DNA of 64,000 nucleotides from Euwallacea fornicatus (Eukaryota > Arthropoda > Insecta > Coleoptera > Curculionidae), in contig NC_089542.1 of NCBI RefSeq assembly GCF_040115645.1, forward strand, positions 5,518,001 to 5,582,000, in the 5' to 3' direction. The first letter of the stretch is position 1. The number at the start of each line of letters is the position of its first letter. The position numbers and the translations under genes are program-made. Below are positions 23,327-37,800 of this stretch, one piece after another. A model generated the notes under the pieces. It did not search any database. It was not told where the DNA came from and saw only the letters and a list, made by a program, of their open reading frames with translations.

Positions 23327-26300
23327 ATTACAAATAATTTCTTCTAGGAATCTTGTAAATTTAACAAAATACTTCTTGCCATTATGATGAATAATAATTT
23401 CCGTCAGGTTTTTTGTGTAGTGTGATGTCATGATCAAGCGGAAGAGGACCTATCGATTGTATCTTGACAAAGTGGTGAACGACATTTCTTCAACTGATAT
23501 TCGAGCGAACTCCAGCAAGATTGGATTTAATTTTGGTCAAAGATTATCGATTAGTGACACAAGAGTTTTGGTCCTCTTTTGATTACAAAAGAGGCGCTGT
23601 AAGAGAAACAATACGCTTTCAATGTCCATTGTGTGCTACAACAAAAGCGCTACACAGGACCCCGTTTTTCACCGGTTTCTATTTAAATGAATGCAAACCC
23701 GTTAATATATTAACGGGAAATTGCCAAGCACGTTAGTTTCCCACTTTAGCGATCCAATTTTCCGCCGATCAGTCGATTTGCCGGGGAAACAATTATCTTT
23801 TGTCTCCTCCGTGCGTTTCGGAATTTATTAAATTGTGTCTGTTACGCAGCATTGTTTTGACACGTGTTTCCTTGAGTTAATATCCCCGTGGAGAGACGAA
23901 ACATTCGCAGTAAAGTCAGGAGATTAATATTATACTTCCGTCGTCACCCTACTACTGTTTCTGAACCACGGCAAAAGTGACATACACAAATGTTGAGATG
24001 ATGTATAGCCTCGCCTGATAAGAATGGGTTTACTGTAGTAATTAACCCTTGTCAATCAGGGGATGTTTGAAAAACAAAGAGCATCTCAAAACATATTTCA
24101 CATGAAATATCCACATAAAACGGGATTGACTTGCTGTTATTCAAGATTTCTGTTATTCACTTTCCTTGAGGCTCAGCCTTCCGAAATTTCATGACTGAGA
24201 GGTGAAGCAAATCGAGGCTTTGCCCGCCACATTTCACTTCCTTTTCTTTATAGAAGGAAAATCTATTGACTATTGCGTGATAAGCCGGTAAATAATGTTT
24301 AGATACACAATATCATTCAAGCTCTTATATCGAGTGCGAGAACATCATGTAGCTACATAATGACATTGAGGAGTTTCTTTTCATATCTCAGAGCTATTGC
24401 GAAAGATGAATCTTTCTGCCATAAAATTAACTTTCCGAGCAGGTAAAACCGCCACAATTCGGGCAAAGAAAAATTATATGCATGTTTCCTTGCCGAAAGA
24501 AAACCTCGTTTTCCTACATAAGAGCCCGACTTCACGATCTGCCAGATTTTGCATCGTTTGATCTCAAATCCGTTTCAAGGGCTGTTGTGCTTTCCAGGAA
24601 AAGCAATTTTGTTTAGTGTGTTTTCGACTCGGTTTACATCGAAAAATGTTCTTACGTCCGAGTTTATGTGAACTCTGTCTGATTACTTTTATTCCGAGTA
24701 CAGAGCGACTAGCTTATCTCGGACGAAAATAGCCTCATATACTGGGGAAAATGGAAGTTTTCAGGGAAAAATCAATTTATTTAAAAAGGAGTATTATATA
24801 AACGTTTAGGTAATGTATTATTCAACACCGTTTCATTCACTCGGTCATTCCAATTTGTAATGTTTCAAGTTCTATTTGAGTTCCAATAGTCACAAATTAT
24901 TTACGGTAGGCCAATTTCCTTGCTTTCTAAATTATACACCTCAACTATACATAGTAGTCCTATGCTAATATAATTACTTACAATAGCCGCAAACCCGGCT
25001 TCGGATTTAACATTCAGGTCGATGTTGACTATTGAACAAACGGGGATAAAACTGGCCATATTCAAAACTTATGTTTTACATAATAAAATATTATTAAATG
25101 ATACTTTCAATAAGATATAGAGGCCTTAAAATTTTCGCTAGAGGCTACCCATTCGTTATGATATACGATAATTCAAACAATATATAAAAGGTTTGCAGAT
25201 TCAATAAAAATATTTTATAAATTCGAAGATTTTAAAATAATTTCTTGACATTATAGCGAATAGAGAATTTTATATTCTGGCGGTACTTATACATTGATCA
25301 TAAAATTTTAAGCTTTTTCTTGATATTATTGCGAACGACAATTTTCAAGTGACTTTTCAGTATTTTCACTACTTTGTAAGCGAGAGGGGGGATTGCAATT
25401 GAGCGCAAAATAGTGGTTACTGATACGAAAGAAATTTACTAGTCATTTATGACATCTAAGGTTGGCTTTCCCGAAACAATACGCCGCTATTTTCTAAATA
25501 ATTTAAAACCGAGTTTAAGGTAATTATTTATGTGTTGAACTCTTTCAAATTCTCACCCTACGCCATGCTTGCAAAGCAACACCACATCCCGCACCGAACT
25601 AACACAATGGAGCTTGGCAATATAGTCGACTGTTAGCTAATTACACCGTGTTCGAAGTAAATGGAAAACGTAAATAAAGCTAATTTAGAAAATTATAGGG
25701 CAAATTGGCTGGAAAATTCCATTTGTAAAGCGGGACTATTAATTAAATCTGCAAACGACTAAAAAGAACAACCATTGTGTAGTTTCCTTCAGAGGACGTA
25801 TGAGAATGCGTAGAATCAGATTTCTTGGCCGAAACTCTTCTTGAAATTTCACCTTTCTTGCATTAAATATTTTTATGTATCGACCAGATTATGTCTCTCT
25901 ACAAGTTATTATACTTAACTTATTGGTGCTTTTAGTATTTAGCGCAACTGTTACCAATTAAACAAAAATTTCAATTTAGTTAACAGATGATAAATGAGCA
26001 AACTACTGGGCTACACCAATGCATCACTGTATCAGATAGTAACAAACCGTCGCAAATTATCCAATTTACGCCCTGGGTGATTATGATTATATATGGTTCT
26101 GACACCTAACGAAGGAATTATTGTGTATCTCTATTGCTGACTCATTATTTGCCCTATCGAACACCAGTCAATTGTCCAGTAACACTACCAAATAGGAGCT
26201 TTGAGGAGATTATTGATGACCCATCGTAATCAGGTTTTATCCGTTGCGTACACTTTTAATTGATCGACATTTGACATCCGCTAATTTTACTTTTAATCGG

Positions 26301-26766
26301 GGTGTGTACGTTATTTCACAAACTTAAAAAAAATTAGTAAAGATTTGCTTTAAAAATAACTTGTCAGACAGTAGCGGAGCTATGGAGAATGGGGCCTCGA
26401 TGCAAAGGAAATTAAGAGATTTTGGATTTGTTGACAGTCCAAAACTTATTAATTTTGATTTTTTTTTTATTTTCTAATATTTCTGTCATACTGATTTTTC
26501 ACCAAATCGAAAGTTATAAATATCTAATTTTCTCAAAGCCACAACTATTTTTCATAATTTTGATCGAAATGTAACATTTTCTTCGAGGTTTTTAACCCGT
26601 GCTGGTGACGGCCTGATTTTTTATTATTGCTACTTTTTACTTGAAAATCATATTCTCTATTCCCCCATATTTATTAGCTTCTTTTCACATCAAATTTACT
26701 CATTTTAGAAAATTCTATCTTAGGGTAAGTGGCGCATCTGTCCGTCTATATACATAGTACTGTTTT
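23327..26766. other. non-coding stretch with traces of a dispersed repeat
   Basis: No gene recognised. Two adjacent pieces related to the repeat at 4058 lie near 25245 (CTTGACATTATAGCGAATAG) and 25315 (CTTGATATTATTGCGAACGA). The rest is A+T-rich and unassigned. Confidence 0.5.
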
Positions 26767-27214
26767 CGCTGCTGTGTACATGGAGTTTTACTAAGTGCAA
26801 GCAAAAAGCAATTAGGCGATTGATAAATGCGAGGGTGACAAGCTATCTTCTTTGACTTGTAAGCAGTATGCCTCAATCCGAGAACGGATCATATCACAAC
26901 AGGGTTTGTTTTCCAATTGATGCGTTCTAAAATACCATTTTCCGTGATGTTTGTAGAGGTAAGATTACACTAAAAATTTATCATGTAATTTGCTCTTAAA
27001 GAATGCATGTAAATTTTCATATATGCGCGTAATTTGCGTCCACCAACATCACATGGAACTACACCCCTCCTCAGATTAAGGCGTACTGTTTGTGAGTTAA
27101 CGACGTTAGTCGATTGTTGACAGCGGAAGGGGAAATGATAGCCTGTCTCCCTCGTACTTATTAATCGCCTAATTGGCTCTTGCTTGCACTCACTAAAACA
27201 TCATGTGCGCAGCA
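26767..27214. mobile_element. foldback / MITE-like inverted repeat, about 450 bp
   Basis: Arms of roughly 85-140 bases face each other. The left arm has AGTGCAAGCAAAAAGCAATT then AGGCGATTGATAAATGCGAG; the right arm, read in reverse complement, has AGTGCAAGCAAGAGCCAATT then AGGCGATTAATAAGTACGAG. Further in, GCAGTATGCCTCAATCCGAG pairs with ACAGTACGCCTTAATCTGAG. Target duplications were not identified, so the outer limits are approximate. No coding capacity. Confidence 0.7.
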
Positions 27215-30200
27215 ATTAAAAAGGAGCGGTATGTCTGACGACGTTTGTAGATGTTTTTTTTTATTTTAGTGATTTTAACAAACCCTCCAATATCTGGTAT
27301 GTCAGTTAGGTTTCTACGTCTTTATGCCACTGGAATCAGGTTAGCTACGCTCCATTTTGTGCTTCACGTGGAAATGTGTTTTGAAAGAAAGGTACAAATT
27401 ACGAATTATTTTGCTGAAAACATTTCGCTTATATACGTCAAGACCTAAAACTGAAAGGGCCTAACTGGAAATATTCTGCATTATTCTTCGTTTCGTCTCA
27501 CTGCCGAGTTGAAAGGATCTAATTGCTCTAATTGTATTAATTCGGGATTCCACTCCCTGGGTCACGAATTAATAATTAATTTTAATATTTCCATATATAC
27601 GTTTTCATTTTTGAAGGCGTTATAAAACGAATTTCGCTCAAAATTCTATTTGCATTGTAATTTGTTTCCTAGAATTCGGATCGTCTCGAGTAATTTGTTT
27701 GGGAAATTCAAACGAACGGAAAACCTAATGACCGAAAATAGAACTTTTGTTCCGGTATTACTACTCTAAAACTGGGACAAAAAGATGAGCCACTTACACA
27801 ATTCCCTGACTCATATATCATTCGGAATATAAAGTTAAGCCCTAATTAATTAATCGGGCTTTCTGGACGTAAAGTTAAATAAATACAATTAAAGCAATTA
27901 ATTCCTTTCAACTTGCAAAACGTTAATTTAAAATTCGCTTGTAAAGATTCCCTCAAAAAGGGCCCGAGCATATTTTGTGGGGCAAATTCCCTTTTAGGAA
28001 CTAAACTTTCTATAGACGACCCAGTTAGATTGATTAGCTGTCATGTGCCACAATACCAAGGGCTTAGGCTAGGACAGTTATATTTATTTATAAAAAAGGA
28101 AATGTGTAAGTGCGCCATTGCCCTACAATTGAGTAAAATTGAAACTTTTGGAGTTACCGGCAATAATTAATTTTAATTAAAACGGAATATATTCTTGAAA
28201 CTTTCTACTCGTGTAGTTAATTATTCCGTATTCATACAGGTTAACATTCAACGCTGAACAGTAAGTGAAAATGATTTCGTGCGAAAAGCGATCCCCAATG
28301 ACTCAGTCAAGTAATAAATGAAGACGTTGTAACTGAATATTTAAGCATTCTGTTGTAATAATTAAATAAGATTAAAAGGGAGTTTCTGGGTTTGGAATTA
28401 TAGTTATTCTTGAAATATGTGTGTATATATTATTTGGTCAAAAGTACTATTAAATTTTTGATTTTTAATAAAATACTTGACATTTTGGCGGATAAAAAAT
28501 TATTTTAGAATTTATGCTATATATATTTTTTGAAGTTATAGCTAGCGCCATCTGTCAAATATTACTATGTATTTTTTTTCCACAGAATTACGATAGGCAC
28601 ATATTGTGTAAAGTGTGACGGTTTTGAACAGTTATTTAGTCATCGGGAGGTAAAGGTGTTGAATGTTGATAATAAAATGATCTCTGATTAAAAACGCTAT
28701 ACGTTACTCAAAATATCATTTCTGTGAATTGGCCGAATTATTGACTTTGTTCAATTAAAAAAAAGTATTAAATTAGATTAATTGTAAGCAATAGTTAGAA
28801 ACATGATAGATGCTAATTGCTGGAGAAAAAAACCGGACATCTATAACATGAGGAAATTACCGAAGTTACGTCATTAAGTCGTGAAAATTAAAAGTACTTG
28901 AGGTAGGGGGTTTTTCTTGAGCCTCAAATCAGTATTGTGTTTTTAAAACTGTGTACACAAAGTCACTATGTTTCTTTAGATGTTGAAAATATATCTTCGT
29001 GCCGCTAGTTGCCTTCTGACCTTACGAGTCGGCATAAAAGCCTCCCCTTCAAAAGTCGTTAATCTAGGGCTGTATACAACATCTTTGATGTGTAATTCCG
29101 GCTTTAACGAGGCTTTGCGAGCCGCACACGAGTATTTTTTCCACATAATTTTAGCGATCTAAGACAGTAATTGCACTTAGTATCTTTGCACTTTTTTGGA
29201 ATAGAGAAAGTTCCAGTTGTTTCACTTCGGAAGTGAATTTTTAATAATGAGCTATTACAGCCGTTTGGCCGTAGAACTAGCGAGAAGTTTAATAATTATG
29301 AGGAAAACTTTTTAAAACCCTTGGCATAATGGCTTCAATTTAAATGACTTAAGTCAGTTAATTAAAAGCGGCCGCCCATTAAAGACGTAATTAAAAATAT
29401 TATTCTGTTTTATGCGAAAGTTTGCCTGGAAGTATCATCGAAGTTTGGAAATAAACTGTATTATTAAATTTTTCTTTCCGTTATATCGTTTCCTCAAAAT
29501 TTAGACAGATATCTTCGAGAATTAAAAAGACAGACAAATCCTCTTATTCCTTAACAATCTAATAACAAATCTCTTTCCACGTAATGGATGATACAGCCAA
29601 CTACATTCGCCGCTTTAAGAAAGTGCCGGGTCTGTCTGAATTGGGGTGGAAACCATCATTCCCTTTCCAGATATTACTCTCGGAAAACACAATATTTCGT
29701 TTCGTCCTTTGGACGTATATAAAAATGCTGTGTAATATATCGGATTTATTTATCAGAAAAATGCCCGCAAAGGTAACAGATATCGAAATTTAATTGGGCA
29801 CCAATTGCGAGAAACTATTCGATTTTGATTGCTCGTTTGTAGTATTATTGAACTAATCAGTGAAAATTGAAGTGTATAAATGAAAAATAACGATTTTATA
29901 ACTTAAATGGCAATACGAGGTATATTCGAAATAGTAAAAGCCGTGAAAGTGACATCGAAGCTTTTTTTAATGCTTTTTTCTTTAATTCGCAATGAACAGG
30001 TATACTCATCAATTTATATTCTAACAAAGCAATCACGTGTGACATTCGTCGGTTAGACGCTTCTCAATCTGAATCGACAATGAAAAATCGTTTCTCAAGT
30101 AATGGATGTTATAAAACTGCATTTTCTTCGCTTCGCCGCTCGAAAAGGTGATAATTTCCGGTTAGGGGAAGAATCGGAAAGCAGGCTTAATCCTATCACC

Positions 30201-30489
30201 TTTTAATGTGTTATTTTATTTCTGTAGGTTTAGTAGGCCAGCTCGAGATTGGTGCTTGATGTTGAAATTTACAACTCATACGCTGAACCAGAAAGGGCTA
30301 AAAAATATTTAGTACGACTAAGCCTGGGTTTTTAAATTTACGCAGTGTTTTGTGACCTCATTGCGAAGGCATTATAAAATAAAAAATTTCAAAGCTTACA
30401 CTACCAAAGTAGTTGCTATTTTTTTTAATATGCGAAATTGTCTTTTTAAACTTTGATTATTTCAATTAGGATTTTTGGTAAGCTAATCC
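27215..30489. other. non-coding stretch, nothing firmly recognised
   Basis: Contains a fragment related to the dispersed repeat of 4058 near 28470 (CTTGACATTTTGGCGGATAA). Open frames are short, A+T-rich and unrecognised. Confidence 0.5.
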
Positions 30490-32130
30490 AGACGTAATGG
30501 CCAACCACGCGTTTCGCATTTGTTTTAAGTCAAGATGGCCGCTTTTCGAACCTCGCTTGTAAAGTGTTATGGACGTCACTGCGCAGATTTGCGTGCCGCG
30601 TTGCCATTTCGATGTAGAACCAAAATTATTAAATTGAAATAATTCTAAAATTCCTGACCCTCACCCATTTGTATTATACAATAAAGTAATTCCGAAAATA
30701 TTTTAAGTCTTGATGTTCTCGTTTTATTTAAATTCTTGGAGTTACTTAACGGTGCACAAAATGATTTTCAAATGACAATGTTGCACTTGGAATTTACTTT
30801 GAAGCCCAAATGGCAGCTCTTTGGATCTCGCGTGCAAACTTACCTTATTTTCATTCCGTAGATTCAACCGGCGTAGCCACTTTGTTATATAGTTTAGATT
30901 TTTAGGTGAAATTTATTGTAAATTCCTGACCGTAATCCGTTCAAGTCAATGAAGAAATAAGAAAAAACAAAAACGAGTGAACTTTTTTATTTTTTAAATG
31001 CTAATATTTCACTTATAATGCCACTCTTTCTTAATAGTGCATAAATCGATCTAAAAACCACAACGTCGCATTTGGGATTTCATTGAAACCAAAACGATTG
31101 CTTCCTGAACTTGGCATGGAGGTTTTTAATAACTTCGTTGCGCAAATTTTTAAGCGGATTCGCCACTTTGAGCTTCAGTTTATATTGAATTTATTATAAA
31201 GGTCCTGAGTTTCATCAATTTGTATAATGAAGCAATTTGAAAATATTTTAACTCAATGCAAATATGCTAAGCCTTAGTTTAAATGTTGTGGGCATTTGTG
31301 TGAGGCGAAACAGATCTTTTAATCTCTCATGTAAACTTCCATTATCGTCATTACGAAGCTTTGTACGTAGCATTGTTTGTTTTAATGTTACTCTAAAATT
31401 CCCAACTGTCATCTCTTTGCATAAAGAAGCAAGTTCCACTTTTCTTTGACATATTTCAAACCACAGATAAAAATATCTCATATTTAAACTATTTGTATTT
31501 GTTCCGGTTTAACAAAGAATTTGTAATATCTAAAAACGGCAACGTCGCGATGTGCAATTGTTAGGAACCAAATTGACCGGCTTTTTTTTCATCACTTTCA
31601 TTGGCGTTTCTGCGGGTCGTTAAAAGCGGCGTTAAAAGGTAGTTATTATTTTTAAAATTTTGTTCTTCATCTGTCCTTAAAACGTAACAATTTAAAATAA
31701 TTTGAAACCCTGATAAATCGTAAACGAAAGTGGTTCGTATGTTCAACTATATCTAGGAAGTTTTTATAGTTTATTATGTTAATTGTCGAGGTATGCATTT
31801 GTGAGTATCTTACGTACGCGGGGAGTCGCCATTTTAACATTTTATTGATTTTTAGAAATTGTTGTAAAAGTTCTGCCCTTCATACGTCTGTATAATGGTA
31901 AATGACAGCTTACCGTATATTTCTAATTGATACGTGGCTACATAGAATAAATATATACGTAGAAGACATAAAATTATCTATAAATGGCCATTTTAAGGTC
32001 TAACGTATGTAATTATTTAAAGCCAAGATGGCCGCTTCATTACTCCTACATATACTCTGTCATTGACGTCATTGCAAATCTGTTTAAGCGGCGTTGTCAC
32101 TTTCACTTAAAGCTCTGGTCTAAAATTAGT
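30490..32130. repeat. old diverged tandem repeat array, unit about 220-280 bp
   Basis: A recurring block (CAAGATGGCCGCTT, then CCTCGC.TGTAAA, GACGTCA.TGCGCA.ATTT, GCG..GTTGCCACTTT, then TCCTGACC and CATTTGTATAAT) appears with anchors near 30531, 30807, 31090, 31308, 31567 and 32033; a weak copy may lie near 31825. Copies differ substantially from one another, so the array is old. Some short open frames in this stretch are by-products. No function is evident. Confidence 0.72.
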
Positions 32131-34816
32131 TAATTAATTGCTCGAAATGTATTTCAGTGGACATATTGTTTTGAATAGTAGGAGAAGTAGCATTAAATTT
32201 CGCATATGCTTGCTTGGCGAAATTGTAAATAACCTGAGCAAAAACTGTCTGGATTCGATGCGAAAGTCTCATATTTCAGCGGATGTTTTTGGCTACGTGG
32301 CGCGAAATAAAGATAACAGAAATCTGTTTACACTGCATCTGTAATCATGGGCAACATCCGAAACCGACAGCCTGATGGGTGATTGATGAAGATGAATAAT
32401 GCACTTTTTAATTATGTTAATAAAGACAAATTATGCGCAAAAATGCGCGTTTTTTAGTAGGTTAAATAAACAAGTTGGCACAGTGGGTGTGGCCCATCAA
32501 TCATCCAAAATTAAAAATGAAAATACTCTGTTGCGTCCTGTATTTCCCCTGCGGGACGTCTATCTTGGTTAACATCGGTATTTTTTCCGCAAGATGGACG
32601 AAGCCTTTAATCTAAAAAGCGACGTTTCCCTGTGTTGTCGCATCTGTTTCCGTGGTTTTGACATAGTCCTTTTTAAGCGATTTTAAATTGTTATTTACCG
32701 AGTTGAGAAAGGGCTGTCTTGAAAGCATTGAACGATAAAATACATCCAATTTAGCCAAGCAACTTGCCTGCGATACAAAAACGGATATTTTATTAGAAAA
32801 GTGGAAACGAAAAGCGTGGCAATTTGAGCAGGATGTTTTCTTTTTCTGATCGAGAACACGGTGAAAAAGTTTTCGAGATATGGGCGGAAGATAATACGGG
32901 TATATCACTGTTTGTTAAGCCGTATTCGTCAACAACGTTTTCAATTTTCATCAGCGGAACAAACTCGGATAAGCGTCTGATATCTGGAAGGTGTTTCACG
33001 TAGAATTTGTCATCTGAAATGTTTAGTTAGCTAATTGCCAAAACAACGTATATTCGGTACAGTGGCAAATCTGAAGCTGACGGTTAAATGGTGCAACTTA
33101 AGTTATATTGAGTTTATAACTCTTCGTAGCAGATAATTATACCTCAATGATCATCCAGTTTAACGAATACAAAAGTTTAAATTTGTACTCGCAAAAATAT
33201 AAAACTATCCAGATTTTTCAGGGACTCTCATTATAGAGAGAGAAAAACGAAGCTAGAAAGGCGGAAAGAGATTTACGGAGCCGAGCACCTTTATTATGGA
33301 TCAAGTGTATTTTCCTAGCGGAGTTGGAAAAATTTTCTGTATTATGTGAGCTCTTTTAAATTGAATTTTTTCGCAGAGGCAGAAATATTAATTTTCGCTA
33401 CCTGCATTAGAGCTTAACATTTCTAATCATAATAACGTAACATTATGTTCATATTGCCACCCCCCTCCTCCCTTGAAAACGATTTTTTAAACTGCAGCGT
33501 CTAAGGGAAATTATAACGCAAAACCGAGACAATTTAAACTAACTTATTGTAATTTACGCAACATCCAGATGTTTCCGTGTTTAATTGTTATATTTGTTCA
33601 TTCCACATCCCTCTGACTCTAACATTCCACTCGAATGTATTTCCAACCCTTTGAACTTGATAATAATTAGTATAAACCACAGTGCTTTATCTACAAATCC
33701 TCAGATTTTAACTCTGTATAGTTTGTGTAGAATTTAGGTGCGAATTTTGGTGTTTATAGGGGATCTTTGAATGCAACTGATGTGTAACGAAACAGTAACT
33801 TTGTGCATATTACGTCAAAATTGTACATTACGTTGGGTGCTTTTAGAAGGTATTTAACTCAAGGATTTGAGCTTTTTTCTGTGTTTTCTTTGACCTTCGA
33901 TATTTGAAAATATGAAACAAAGTATTCCTCAATTTATTCGGCTCGATAATCTCTGTTTAAACTAGCTTGTACTGGTTGTAATACCTGACTGGTTGCTAAG
34001 ATATCAAGTAATATTTATACCTATGAATTGAATCAATATTGTTATGGGGAACTTATTGGCTCATTGAATTTATCATCAGTAGGAAATATAAATTGTATAT
34101 CATTCGCGATTGAATAGTTACGTATTCTTGAATGTAACTGAAAATTCGAAACTGCCTACTGCCTTCTTACCGAAGCAGAGCTATTATAAGCTCACTTACA
34201 CATTAATTGTATCAAAATTTTGAGGAGAATATTCAGAACACATGAGGACTATGCCTCGGAAATTTGTAGGGAAATTGTCTTCCCAAATGGCTCGAATTAA
34301 TCGAATGAGCAAGCTCTACAGGCCTACACAAATTCTGTTGTAATATCTCTTTTACTTTTCGAGATACGGGACTGCTTTTATATTTAATTTCTTGATATGA
34401 AAAATTCATGTTTTCAGTTCAAGGTGTCGGAGAATGCACCTCCACGGCTGCAGGACTTGTCATGATCGAAAGAATATACAAACCATATTAGTCATTTTAA
34501 GGTAAAAACGGAACCCCAAAAAATTAATACCTTCAATCAAATCGAATTTTTCCCCATAATTGATCATTTTTTTACAGTGCCCATATGAACGCGACGTTAA
34601 ATATTTATCGCAATTGTGTTCCCATTTTTACACATTTTTTTATTTCCAAATTGACAGAAATTGAACAATAATGACATTTCTATGTTACTGAATTTCTGCA
34701 AGACATAAAAGATTAGTTCAAAACAAATTTCTTTGCTTTTGAGGATCAATTTGTAACTTTTGACCCGATTTACAATATTTTTCGAAAATCAACTTATCAC
34801 CATTATTCTTTCCTAG
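32131..34816. other. non-coding stretch upstream of the LRR gene
   Basis: Expected to contain the promoter and non-coding first exon(s) of the LRR gene, because an acceptor sits directly before its ATG; I could not locate them. Two overlapping minus-strand open frames at 32612-32999 (up to 98 codons) might be a decayed transposase remnant, but no diagnostic motif is visible. Confidence 0.45.
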
Positions 34817-34817
34817 G

Positions 34818-37800
34818 ATGCTGTTACCCTGCAGACGCCAACACTTGCAAAGCCTCATCGTCATCTGGTTGATTTGCAGCGGCGTCGCAGGGGGTACCAG
34901 CCCCCTTTGTCCCACCTCCTGCACCTGCAAACCCTCGGATAAGGGCAAACGTCGGATTTCCTGCTTGGCCGGGGGCATGACTGACCCGATCCCCACCGGA
35001 CAAATGGACCCTCATACCGAAATTTTGGAAATTTCTGCACCACCAGAGCGGAAGAATTGGCTTAGCGTCACATCAATATTCCAAGTAAGAATTTTTTTTT
35101 AATTTCTCTGTGGACTTTTTTACATCGAAAAAGGGCAAACTAAGTCGACAATCGAGCAATTTTTGATAAATATTAATTGGTAATTAGTGTTCATTGGCGC
35201 CTCATTCTGGAAAAATGAATATTCCCCCGGAGGAGGAAAAGTTAAATTGTCGTTCCCGACCATACAGTTGAGATTCTGAAGATCTAAACAAATTAGAATG
35301 TCACCGGGAGGGGTGAAAAGTTGTTTGCATTTCAAGTTTGAGCCAAAACAGTTGCTTTAACTTTTGAGGTTAAAACCGCATACATAATGCAAAACAATCC
35401 AAGTTATTTTCTTTCCTACTTTGATAATAACTACCCGTTTTCTAAAGTTTACCAAGCTTCAGCAATTTCCAAAACTGTAATTATATTAAATGCGAAACCT
35501 TATTAAAGCGGCTTTATACAATTGAAACTAGCTGCCTTTTATAGCTGGGAATTAAAGAAGCTAATTTAATTTAGATAATTAAATTCGCTTCCCCTTTTAG
35601 AATCACGATTTTCTTGTCTTGGAAAGTAATGTTTTTATTTAGAAGGAGGTTGGTGAAATGTGTAGTAATAAGGCTGATATTTTTCTTCATTTTGGTACAC
35701 AACTGTAGTGGACACTTCTACCGGTGCCTTTTAATATTCTCTAGACACTCTGGTGAAGGCGAGTTATTAGATTATTTTTTAGCTAGAATAATACAGAGGA
35801 ATTTAGGGTGCCTGACAGGGAAGTTTGTTTAGCTTTTATCAGTTTCCATTAACTTTTTGAACTTTACATCAAGGTGTGAAAATAATTACATTTTGTGTTA
35901 AAAATTTCAATAGATTTTTGACTCCACAGAAAACTTTAACTACCAAAAACTTAAAAACAATCGTGAAAAGGTAAAATATCTATGTATATCTATATCGGTA
36001 TATCCTCGTATTTGCAAACTGCCATATTGGTAGTTTTTAAAGTATTATGAATTTACGCTAAATTTTTAACACACATACAGGGTGTCCATTTAAGAGCCCT
36101 TCGGACTCCTATGAGTTTATTTGTGATTTCATTAAAAAAATCAGTTATGGGGATGTATATGAAGCTAACAAAGGTACATTTTAAAATTAACGATAACCAT
36201 ATAAGATGTCGCAAAAAAGCGCGACGATATAAATTTTAATATTTTTAAATGGGATCACCCGTATTCTTTTCACGTGATACAATTCTCTCTTAACCTTGTA
36301 TTACTTTTTATATATAGTTTTTATCTTCGGATGCGGTAACTCGAAGCTGTGATGTTTTAAAAGAAATTTTAGACATTTGCAATGCTGCATAAAAAAAAAT
36401 AATATCGTAGTTTTTTAAAATTAGATTTTGATAATTTCACTGTGGCATGTCACGTAAGATTCCTGCAGCAGGTACTAATAGTCATTTAGCCTAAAGAGCA
36501 TACAGGGTGTCCACAATAACAATTTCAATTTTCTTTATTTTCTCGATTGGGTGTATTTGGGAAATAATGTGTTTTTCATGACGTGAGAAGAAAGAAAATT
36601 CAATTTTCTTCATTTTGTTATCAAATAATGTCATATTTATCTTAAGCGTTAATAAAATTATTAATTATTCCAGAAAAACCTGCATTCGTGGCTAAGTGTC
36701 TGAGTATTTAGCATGCGTTGCTATGATTTCAATGGTTTCTCGTTTTAAATTTGAAGAGCTTTTTTTTATGGTTTTTTGTTTCTTCGAAATCTGTTTATTT
36801 TGAAACTGGCCATCGAGATATAGTATACTGAGCAAGAACTTATATGATGAACTGTATGATTTATGTCAATGTTTCGTATGACAAAAATTGATTATTAGCA
36901 TTTCCGGTTTACGCGCAACGATTTCATTATAGAGGACATCCTGGTGTAAGGAGCCTAGAAAGTCTAAAAAAGCGTTTTGAATAGACAGAAAGTGTTAATT
37001 GTGAAGAGCAAAGTCGAAATAAGAGGGTCTCGCTAGAAGAAGATGAAACATAGATCTCCATAATTGATTCTTTCATGAAATTTCAAATAAAGTTGTAGGA
37101 GTCCAAGGGGCTGCTGAATGGACACTCTGTATATGCAGTGTGACGCGCCAAAAATTACCACTAAAGTATATGTAGTAGGCAAAATCCTTCTATATATTTG
37201 AAATTACATTCTGGGATATTGAAAAAGTATTTTGTGTGAACTTTCAAGTTAACTCAACCTATTAACGACAACAAAACCCCTGTTATTTACCTTCATCATC
37301 TACTTCGAATGAATATATTTTCTCTTTAAACCTACATTTATCGCTAAACCGCTGTCACATAAACAAACACGAAACCAATCATCATCATTGATAGTTTTGA
37401 ATCGGAAGTTGAATATATTATCGACGATCCTAAATAATTCAGCCACCTCTTTCCCTCATGGGTGCATTGACCACCCCCTCAAGCCTTCACATTACCTGTA
37501 TTTGTACAAGCATTATGCCGTAGTTTCGACGCAAACGTGTATCTAATACCTATTTGTTCAGGTGTGTGTATTTTATGGGAGCATGGCTTCTCTCAAGACA
37601 GGACCTCATGTGTGGCTCATTGAAGACGGTCTGAAATAGCAACTAAGGCATTTAATATCCCTAAACTCTCAGTGTTGTAGGTGTAAATAGTAAACACCTG
37701 TTGTTAACTTAGCTAATCCAAATTAATTTCTGCATAAGCATGGTGGTAAGATAAAGTAAACTAATTTAGAAGCTTATGTCAGGGAAGTTAATTTGGACCT

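Noticed and set aside
32612..32999. Overlapping minus-strand open frames as a hAT-type transposase
   Set aside because: Faint resemblance only; no zinc finger, catalytic or dimerisation motif could be pointed to.
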